The notes below the pieces were generated by a model that did not search any database, was not told the origin of the DNA, and saw only the letters and a program-made list of their open reading frames with translations. A program made the position numbers and the translations under genes. A DNA stretch of 5,440 nucleotides from NCBI GenBank assembly GCA_024763595.1, contig JANTFK010000268.1:1-5440 (forward strand). The letters are read 5' to 3'. This document shows positions 1 to 5,440 of the stretch, one piece after another. The stretch's first letter is position 1; every line of letters starts with the position of its first letter. Source of the DNA: Bacteroidales bacterium. Its GTDB lineage: Bacteria; Bacteroidota; Bacteroidia; Bacteroidales; GCA-2748055.

Positions 1-720
1 GACCGATTGCCCCCCCGGTCCGGATGAACAGTAGGTGTCTTTCCTGATATCTGTCTGTTTCACCTCCACATCAAAATCTTCCGCCTCAGGTAATACGGCC
101 ACCGTGGCGGCAGAAGTATGTACCCGTCCCTGGGCCTCTGTTTGGGGAACCCGCTGGACCCGGTGTACACCCGACTCATATTTCATCACCCCGTAAACCC
201 CCTCACCGGTAACACTCATGATGATCTCCTTATACCCCCCCACGGTGCCCTCTGTAAAACTGGTGGTAGATGCTTTCCATCCTTTGCCTTCAAAGAACTT
301 GGTATACATCCTGTAGAGGTCACCCGCAAAAATACTGGCTTCGTCACCACCGGTACCCGCACGAATTTCCACAATAGCATTTCTGTCATCTTCCGGATCC
401 CTGGGCAGCAGGAGCCATTTAATCTCTTCCCTGAGCGGCTCCAGTTGCTGCTGATAAAGGTCAAGCTCCTCCCTGGCCATCTCCCTTAACTCTTCATCCT
501 TCTCCTCCCGGATCATCTCCCTGGCACTATTAATATTACTTAACAGATCCCTGTAAGCCTCATATGCCTTGATAACCGGTTCAAGTTGTTTGTACTCCCT
601 GTTTAGTTTAACATAACGGTCCATATCGGTGATCACATCCGGATCGGTAATGAGTTGTCCTACCTCGTCGAACCTGGCTTTCACCCCCTCTAACCGTGTT
701 AATATCATGTCCTCACTCAT
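1..720 (-). CDS. prfA: Peptide chain release factor 1 (RF1), partial, C-terminus beyond left edge
   Basis: RF1 recognises UAA and UAG in the ribosomal A site and triggers hydrolysis of peptidyl-tRNA. The open frame runs from an ATG at 720-718 to base 1 without a stop, giving 240 codons of a protein usually near 355-360 residues. Residues 1-110 are the charged helical domain 1. The stretch IVEIRAGTGGDEA follows at about 117-129. The stop-codon-reading tripeptide PxT is present as PQT (192-194) inside RVPQTEAQGRVHTS, which marks RF1; RF2 has SPF there. The catalytic loop GPGGQSV (234-240) is the last thing visible, with GGQ at 236-238; its glutamine is normally methylated by PrmC. The missing part is the rest of domain 3 and the C-terminal domain. 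The gene starts 12 bases after the purM stop, without a clear Shine-Dalgarno sequence, so it is probably co-transcribed. An in-frame Met5 is an alternative start; Met1 fits the junction. No frame disruption was seen. Confidence 0.97.
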   Translation of the reverse strand, partial: MSEDMILTRLEGVKARFDEVGQLITDPDVITDMDRYVKLNREYKQLEPVIKAYEAYRDLLSNINSAREMIREEKDEELREMAREELDLYQQQLEPLREEIKWLLLPRDPEDDRNAIVEIRAGTGGDEASIFAGDLYRMYTKFFEGKGWKASTTSFTEGTVGGYKEIIMSVTGEGVYGVMKYESGVHRVQRVPQTEAQGRVHTSAATVAVLPEAEDFDVEVKQTDIRKDTYCSSGPGGQSV

Positions 721-732
721 ATGTTCGATCGA

Positions 733-1902
733 TCATTCATATTCATATTCACCCTGCTCTCCCCTGATGGTCAGGCGTTTCCCTGATGCTGGCTCACAGT
801 GACCCACTATAGCCGCATCAATATTATATTTTTTTGCCACGTCAACAATGCCTCCGGCCGTAACGTGATCTGTGTAGATCTCAAACCGGTGTCCCATATT
901 GAACACCCTGTACATCTCTTTCCAGTTAGTACCCGACTCCTGACGGATCATTTTAAAAAGGGGCGGAACAGGAAAAAGGTTATCCTTGATAATATGCACC
1001 TCCTTGGCAAAATGAAGCACTTTGGTCTGTGCCCCGCCAGAACAGTGTATCATACCATCTATCCGGCTCCTGTACTCTCTGAGTATTTCAAAGATGACCG
1101 GTGCATAGGTGCGTGTTGGAGAAAGCACCAGTTTACCCGCATCAAGCCCCACCTCCTCGATATATTCGGTAAGTGATCTGCTCCCCGAATAGACAAGGTC
1201 CGTTGGAAGTGCAGGATCATAGCTTTCTGGATATTTTTGTGCCAGGTAACCGTTGAAAACATCATGCCTGGCCGATGTTAAACCATTACTTCCCATACCC
1301 CCATTATAAGCCTCTTCATAAGAGGACCGCCCGGTAGAGGAAAGGCCCACTATCACATTGCCCGGAATAATATGGTTTTCGATGATATCAGACCGCCTGG
1401 TCCTGGCCACAACTGTGGAATCGACGATGACTGTCCTCACCAGGTCGCCCACATCTGCTGTTTCACCTCCGGTACTGTATATGGGGATTCCCATGTTACG
1501 CAGGTTCTCCAAAACCTCCTCCGTACCTTCAATAATTGCAGCGATCACTTCACCGGGAATATGGTATTTGTTCCTGCCTATGGTAGAGGAAAGTAAAATT
1601 TCACTGCTCACTCCGACACACAGAAGATCGTCCAGGTTCATGACAATGGCATCCTGTGCAATGCCTTTCCAGACTGAAAGATCACCTGTCTCCTTCCAGT
1701 AAACATAAGCCAGCGATGATTTGGTGCCCGCACCATCGGCATGCATGACCAGGCAATAATCCGGATCACCGGTCAGCATATCCGGTATCACTTTACAAAA
1801 TGAGCCAGGAAACAATCCTTGATCCACATGCCGGATAGCCCGGTGCACATCCTCCTTTCCGGAAGAGACACCACGCTGCAGGTAACGCGAGGATTGACTC
1901 AT
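733..1902 (-). CDS. purM: Phosphoribosylformylglycinamidine cyclo-ligase (AIR synthase)
   Basis: A cytoplasmic enzyme of purine synthesis that closes the imidazole ring: FGAM plus ATP gives aminoimidazole ribonucleotide, ADP and phosphate. The 389-residue product shows the PurM/AIR-synthase fold motifs in order: MHADGAGTKSSLA (53-65, equivalent to the DGVGTK nucleotide loop of E. coli PurM), GIAQDAIVMNLDDLLCVG (80-97), GGETADVGDLVRT (145-157), GLSSTGRSSYEEAYNGGMGS (186-205), LSPTRTYAP (260-268), HCSGGAQTKV (286-295) and EMYRVFNMGHRFEIY (329-343). It is longer than E. coli PurM (345) but matches the Bacteroidota form, as I remember it, from SSRYLQRGVSSGKEDVH near the N-terminus to the end, which supports the ATG at 1902. 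The start is 5 bases after the stop of the PorE-like gene, and the TGA at 735-733 is 12 bases before prfA, so all three genes look like one operon. The tail ends in the acidic EYEYE. AIR-synthase relatives such as ThiL, SelD and HypE are excluded by the motif set. Confidence 0.96.
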   Translation of the reverse strand: MSQSSRYLQRGVSSGKEDVHRAIRHVDQGLFPGSFCKVIPDMLTGDPDYCLVMHADGAGTKSSLAYVYWKETGDLSVWKGIAQDAIVMNLDDLLCVGVSSEILLSSTIGRNKYHIPGEVIAAIIEGTEEVLENLRNMGIPIYSTGGETADVGDLVRTVIVDSTVVARTRRSDIIENHIIPGNVIVGLSSTGRSSYEEAYNGGMGSNGLTSARHDVFNGYLAQKYPESYDPALPTDLVYSGSRSLTEYIEEVGLDAGKLVLSPTRTYAPVIFEILREYRSRIDGMIHCSGGAQTKVLHFAKEVHIIKDNLFPVPPLFKMIRQESGTNWKEMYRVFNMGHRFEIYTDHVTAGGIVDVAKKYNIDAAIVGHCEPASGKRLTIRGEQGEYEYE

Positions 1903-1907
1903 CTGGA

Positions 1908-3902
1908 TCAGTTTTTCGGAATGTAGTCAGTTGAGAGCACACGGAACTCTGTACGCCTGTTCACCTGATGTGCTTTTTCCTGCAGTTCAGGACTATCCAG
2001 TTGATTAATAAAACTTTCTGTAAGCACATCCCCGATTTCCAGAAAGTCATACTGTGCCTTCACCTTTTCATCTACCACTTTAGGATGGGTCTCTCCATAT
2101 CCTTTGGCCTGTAACCGGTCAGGAGCTATTCCTTTTGAGATCAGGTAATCCACAACCGACTGGGCCCTTTTCTGGGATAACGCTATATTATCCGCCGGTG
2201 TACCCCTCGAATCAGTATGGGACATCAGTTCGATGGTAACATTGGGATTATCATTCAGTGTTTCAACCAGGCGATCCAGTGACACCATCGATTCCGGTCT
2301 CAGGTCCCACTTGGCAAAATCATAAAAGATATTGGGCAATTCAATCACCCGGGTTATGGATGCAAGATATATGGTAATCTCAAAATTCCTGCTCTGATCA
2401 AGTCCCCTGGTGGATTCCCGCTCTTTTCCATTCAGATAGTCCTGGTGACTGGCAATAAAAACATAGTCTGTTCCGGGTTTTAGCATAAACTTGAATGAAC
2501 CGTTCTCACCCGTTGTTGTTTCTACAGTAATACCATCGCTACCTACTGATTTGACTTTCGACCCGGCTAAGATCTGGTCATTTCGTTCATCTCTGACAAC
2601 CCCCGTTACAGAAAACTCCAGAGGTGGCAAAACAAAAGAAAAAATATCATCATTTCCCCTCCCCTTTCTGGAAGAACTGAAAAAACCCCTTTCTACCTCT
2701 GCCTCAAATACGATCCCGAAATCATCCTCAGGTGAATTTATGGGAGGTTTCATGTTTTCAACGATCCAGCTACCTGTTTCATCAAGGTGGGCTTTATAAA
2801 TATCCAGGCCCCCCAGACCAATCCTGCTGTCGGATGAAAAATAGAGTGTGCCATCATGATGAACAAACGGGAACAGTTCATTTCCAGGTGTATTGATCTT
2901 TTCTCCCAGGTTCACAGGTGAACCCCATGTGCCCCCCTCGCTTTCACGACTTACTTTCCAGATATCATGCTCGCCAAGGCCGCCTGGCATATCCGACACA
3001 AAATAGAGCGTGAGCCCGTCCGGGGAAATGGCAGGATGGGCAGTGGTAATACTGTCTCCGAACTCCTCAAACACAACCTCAGGTTCAGACCAGTCTCCAC
3101 CTTCTTTATCCGCTTTATAGATCTCGCATCCGAGTTGTTGATTCTTGGCCTTTTTACATCTTGTAAAATAAAGTGTTGAAAAATCAGCAGAGGCGTTGGG
3201 GGCACCATCCTCAAATTCAGAATTGAGGCTCTCCACCGGAACAGGCACGCTCCATTTCCCTTTCCTGTCCATACTGGAAGAGAAAATATCTGCGAAATTC
3301 TGCCCGGTAGCTCCATGGGTATCATTCCCGGTTGCATCTTCCCGCGTGGAAGAAAAATAGACCTCTGTATAGCTATTGTTGACATAAGCGGGTGCAAAAT
3401 CACGCTGCCTGGAATTGAAATAGCGCATATTCTCAACGATGTATCCGGTGGGATTCTCCTGCCAGACAATGGCTGCCTCACATGATTCCATGCCTATGGT
3501 TCCCCTTGGATCATCGGGCACCAGGTCATGGTATTCCTTATAAAGCTCCTTTGCCTCCTCATATTTTTCATTGGTAAGCATCATCTGGGCATACCTGAGA
3601 TAAATGATCGGGTCCTGGTATTCTTCCCTGACAGCTTTTTTGTACCACAATTCAGCCGATCTGGCATCACCCAGTATCCTGTAACACTCGCCAATCTTAA
3701 ATAGTATCGCGATCTTCCTGTCCCGGTCTCCTATTTTGTTATAGGCATTTTTATACAGGTCTATGGCTTCAAAATACTCTCCTGCTTCAAATGCCGCCTG
3801 TGCCCTGGAATCTTTTTGCTTTTTCTGTGCCTCGACCGGTATGAAAAGAATCATGGTGGCCAACAAAGCCAGTGATATAAACCTAAATGAATTGTATCTC
3901 AT
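1908..3902 (-). CDS. PorE-like OmpA-family envelope protein (TPR, PD40 propeller, CRD and OmpA domains)
   Basis: A periplasm-facing outer-membrane-associated scaffold of 664 residues. Visible order: a signal peptide (1-25; Arg2 and Arg7, a hydrophobic core at 8-22, likely signal peptidase I cut after VEA); TPR-like helices (about 33-131, e.g. GEYFEAIDLY and KIGECYRILGDARSAELWYK); at least five PD40/WD40-like propeller repeats (about 168-425, e.g. AISPDGLTLYFVSD at 291-304, GGLGEHDIW and GLGGLDIYK); a carboxypeptidase-regulatory-like beta domain (about 428-515, FSVTGVVRDE and TGENGSFKF); and a C-terminal OmpA peptidoglycan-binding domain (about 520-656). The OmpA domain keeps SHTDSRG (561-567), NIALSQKRAQSVVDYL (572-587) and NRRTEFRV (648-655), including the Asp and Arg that grip peptidoglycan. 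This is the domain order and size known for PorE (PG1058) of Porphyromonas gingivalis, an essential type IX secretion component. Unlike that predicted lipoprotein, no lipobox cysteine is seen here. Bacteroidota carry many OmpA/PD40 paralogues, so function in secretion is inference and no symbol is given. It is probably first in an operon with purM and prfA. Confidence 0.9.
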   Translation of the reverse strand: MRYNSFRFISLALLATMILFIPVEAQKKQKDSRAQAAFEAGEYFEAIDLYKNAYNKIGDRDRKIAILFKIGECYRILGDARSAELWYKKAVREEYQDPIIYLRYAQMMLTNEKYEEAKELYKEYHDLVPDDPRGTIGMESCEAAIVWQENPTGYIVENMRYFNSRQRDFAPAYVNNSYTEVYFSSTREDATGNDTHGATGQNFADIFSSSMDRKGKWSVPVPVESLNSEFEDGAPNASADFSTLYFTRCKKAKNQQLGCEIYKADKEGGDWSEPEVVFEEFGDSITTAHPAISPDGLTLYFVSDMPGGLGEHDIWKVSRESEGGTWGSPVNLGEKINTPGNELFPFVHHDGTLYFSSDSRIGLGGLDIYKAHLDETGSWIVENMKPPINSPEDDFGIVFEAEVERGFFSSSRKGRGNDDIFSFVLPPLEFSVTGVVRDERNDQILAGSKVKSVGSDGITVETTTGENGSFKFMLKPGTDYVFIASHQDYLNGKERESTRGLDQSRNFEITIYLASITRVIELPNIFYDFAKWDLRPESMVSLDRLVETLNDNPNVTIELMSHTDSRGTPADNIALSQKRAQSVVDYLISKGIAPDRLQAKGYGETHPKVVDEKVKAQYDFLEIGDVLTESFINQLDSPELQEKAHQVNRRTEFRVLSTDYIPKN

Positions 3903-3970
3903 TGATTGCCTGTTTTAACAATTTGATAAAATTACCTATTTTTTTCTGATTCAGGTCTTGCTCAACTGCA
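3903..3970 (-). promoter_or_regulatory. Probable leader and promoter region of the PorE-like/purM/prfA operon
   Basis: About 68 AT-rich bases lie between the glnN terminator and the ATG at 3902. Because the terminator should block read-through, the operon promoter is expected here; that is inference. The best resemblance to the Bacteroidota -7 box (TAnnTTTG) on the minus strand is TAATTTTA at 3934-3927, one mismatch off. The nearest upstream TTG, at 3965-3963, is 28 bases away, which is too far for a standard -33 element. No good Shine-Dalgarno is present before the start (GGCAATCA precedes the ATG), which is ordinary for this phylum. No operator-like inverted repeat or riboswitch was recognised. 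Confidence 0.25.
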
Positions 3971-3971
3971 G

Positions 3972-4013
3972 AAAAGAAAAAACCGGCCCTTCGGAGACGC
4001 AGGACCGGTTTTT
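3972..4013 (-). terminator. Intrinsic terminator of glnN
   Basis: Arms at 4013-4001 and 3990-3978 form a 13-base-pair stem around a 10-base loop (4000-3991). Read on the minus strand the stem is AAAAACCGGTCCT against AGGGCCGGTTTTT, with one G-U wobble. It is followed by a T-rich tract (TTTTTTCTTTTC, overlapping the arm, down to 3972). The same position would be a C-A mismatch in plus-strand RNA, so the structure is better on the minus strand, in agreement with gene direction. The hairpin begins 17 bases after the glnN stop codon and lies about 70 bases before the PorE-like start. Confidence 0.88.
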
Positions 4014-4030
4014 ATAGCACAGTGAAAAGA

Positions 4031-5440
4031 TTAACTTGAAAAGAGCAGCTCCCTGTATTTTGGAAGCGGCCAAATCTCATCATCAACGATAAGTTCCAGT
4101 TTATCGATGTGGTAGCGAATCTGATCGAGGAAAGGAGCCACACTCTTTGAATAGACTCTGGCTTTTTCCTTTTCATCCGCTATTTTATTGGCCACTTTCC
4201 GGGCATCAACCATTTCATTCACGCCATTCTTAATGGCTGTAACATGTTCGGAAATCTCCCTGATCAGTTCGATCCGGTTTCCGGCCAGTGAAGTATACTC
4301 ATCTCCATAGATCTTCTTCAGTCCCAATACATTCTCCATTAACCTGTTCTGGTATTTCACCGCTGTTGGAACAATGTGATTGATGGAGAGATCCCCAAGC
4401 ACACGGGCTTCAATCTGGATTTTCATCATGTACTGTTCGTACATAACCTCTACACGGCCTTCCAGTTCCGCTTCGGTAAAAATGCCTGTGTCGGAGAATA
4501 GTTTCCGGGATTTTTCCGAAAGATAAGCAGACAACGCTTCAGGAACATCAGTGATATTTGTCAGTCCACGCTTTTCAGCCTCCTTCAACCATTCTTCGCT
4601 GTAATTATCCCCTTCAAAACGGATAGCTTTGGAAGCAATAATATACTCCCTTAATACCTGGAGGATGGCTTCATCTTTCTTCACCCCACTGTCAATCAAC
4701 GCATCCACTTCTTTCTTAAAACTCTTCAGCTGATTGGCCAGTGCAGCATTTAGCACGGTCATGGGATTGGATGGATTGCAACTACCGCCCACCGCCCTGA
4801 ATTCGAACCTGTTCCCTGTGAAAGCAAAGGGAGAAGTACGGTTCCGGTCCGTATTATCAAGTAATATTTCCGGTATCTTGCCAATATCCAGCTTCAGAGC
4901 CGTCTTCTCATCCGGAGTCATTTTCTTATTGGTCACCTGCGTTTCCAGTTGATCCAGCATGGCCGAAACTTCTGATCCCAGGAAGCAAGATAGAATGGCC
5001 GGAGGTGCTTCGTTGGCACCCAGCCGGTGAGCATTGGAAGCTGATGCAATACTCGCTCTCAGCAGGTCCTGGTGATCAAATACAGTCTTGATGGTATTCA
5101 CAATAAAGGTGAGAAACTGCAGGTTTGATTTCGGATTTTTGCCCGGCTTATGCAAAATCACACCGGTATTGGTTGAGAGTGACCAGTTGTTGTGTTTTCC
5201 GGTACCGTTAATGGCTTTAAAAGGCTTTTCGTGAAACAGCACTCGAAATCCATGATGTCTTGAGATCTTTTTCATCAGGTCCATCAGCAGTACGTTGTGG
5301 TCAACAGCCAGATTACACTCCTCAAATACCGGAGCCACTTCGTATTGATTGGGTGCCACTTCATTATGGCGTGTCTTTAATGGAATGCCCAGTTTGTAAG
5401 CTTCGGCCTCCAGATGATGCATAAATGCAGTTACCCGTTC
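4031..5440 (-). CDS. glnN: Glutamine synthetase type III, partial, N-terminus beyond right edge
   Basis: Catalyses ATP-dependent joining of ammonia and glutamate to glutamine in the cytoplasm, the main ammonia-assimilation step in many Bacteroidota. The frame is open to the right edge and ends in TAA at 4033-4031, giving 469 visible residues of a protein usually near 730. A Met codon at 5422 is internal: the preceding codons (ERVTAF) continue the family sequence. Numbered from the edge, visible motifs are KTRHNEVAPNQYEVAP (22-37), NGTGKHNNWSLSTNTG (78-93, binding-site region), NAHRLGANEAPPAIL (136-150), NRTSPFAFTGNRFEFRAVGG (200-219), EYIIASKAIRFEGDNYSEEW (265-284) and the typical end DDEIWPLPKYRELLF (453-467). 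This long form with NRTSPFAFTGNRFEFR is type III, distinct from GlnA types I and II. It has its own terminator downstream, so it is transcribed apart from the next operon. Nitrogen control is likely from family knowledge, but the promoter is not in view. Confidence 0.96.
   Translation of the reverse strand, partial: ERVTAFMHHLEAEAYKLGIPLKTRHNEVAPNQYEVAPVFEECNLAVDHNVLLMDLMKKISRHHGFRVLFHEKPFKAINGTGKHNNWSLSTNTGVILHKPGKNPKSNLQFLTFIVNTIKTVFDHQDLLRASIASASNAHRLGANEAPPAILSCFLGSEVSAMLDQLETQVTNKKMTPDEKTALKLDIGKIPEILLDNTDRNRTSPFAFTGNRFEFRAVGGSCNPSNPMTVLNAALANQLKSFKKEVDALIDSGVKKDEAILQVLREYIIASKAIRFEGDNYSEEWLKEAEKRGLTNITDVPEALSAYLSEKSRKLFSDTGIFTEAELEGRVEVMYEQYMMKIQIEARVLGDLSINHIVPTAVKYQNRLMENVLGLKKIYGDEYTSLAGNRIELIREISEHVTAIKNGVNEMVDARKVANKIADEKEKARVYSKSVAPFLDQIRYHIDKLELIVDDEIWPLPKYRELLFSS

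Noticed and set aside
118..489. Plus-strand open frame of 123 codons antisense to prfA
   Set aside because: The opposite strand encodes unmistakable RF1 sequence including PQT and the start of domain 3. The antisense translation is proline-rich and resembles no family.
721..745. Short repeats at the purM-prfA junction (GAATAT repeat and tandem GATC-like bases)
   Set aside because: The GAATAT repeat encodes the EYEYE tail and the CGATCGATC run is only nine bases. Neither forms a convincing hairpin, and there is no sign of a terminator or attachment site.
799..1702. Several plus-strand open frames antisense to purM
   Set aside because: They are shadows of the purM coding sequence, which is intact and motif-rich. 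No start signal or family resemblance supports them.
2951..3481. 176-codon open frame on the minus strand in another frame inside the PorE-like gene
   Set aside because: It lies wholly within the PorE-like coding region, whose own frame carries recognisable PD40 motifs throughout. Its translation has no recognisable domain and no supported start.
3978..4013. Could the hairpin be bidirectional or a riboswitch?
   Set aside because: The plus-strand version has a C-A mismatch and only five T residues after it, and no plus-strand gene ends there. Length and structure fit a plain intrinsic terminator.
1..5440. Novel defence, mobile or secondary-metabolite system
   Set aside because: All four long frames belong to recognisable families with intact motifs. 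The only sizeable gap is 128 bases, and no repeats, integrase or transposase genes, or composition breaks were noticed.

Overview
The window is a compact stretch of Bacteroidota chromosome, and all four recognisable genes lie on the minus strand. The phylum is inferred from four signs. The glutamine synthetase is type III. PurM is the roughly 389-residue form I know from Bacteroides-type genomes. The envelope protein has the TPR, PD40 propeller, carboxypeptidase-regulatory-like and OmpA architecture of type IX secretion protein PorE. None of the four starts or junctions shows a strong Shine-Dalgarno sequence. I cannot name a genus.

In transcription order, from high to low coordinates: (1) 5440-4031 holds the C-terminal two thirds of a type III glutamine synthetase (glnN), whose start lies beyond the right edge. 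(2) 4030-3903 is a 128-base gap containing a strong intrinsic terminator for glnN, followed by about 68 bases that must hold any promoter for the next genes. (3) 3902-1908 is a complete PorE-like OmpA-family protein of 664 residues. (4) 1902-733 is a complete purM, only 5 bases after the PorE-like stop. (5) 720-1 is the N-terminal 240 codons of prfA (peptide chain release factor 1), 12 bases after the purM stop and cut by the left edge inside the GGQ region.

Genes 3 to 5 are spaced like one transcription unit that mixes an envelope or secretion scaffold, a purine biosynthesis enzyme and a translation termination factor. The terminator separates them from glnN. PurM makes aminoimidazole ribonucleotide in purine synthesis. 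Glutamine made by GlnN is the nitrogen donor for earlier purine steps, but that metabolic link is general and does not imply co-regulation.

Coding density is very high and all four reading frames are clean. I see no tRNA or rRNA, CRISPR array, insertion sequence, integrase, phage gene or defence gene, and no convincing undescribed system. The points most worth checking are whether the OmpA-family protein is the true PorE orthologue, its apparent lack of a lipobox, and its linkage to purM-prfA.
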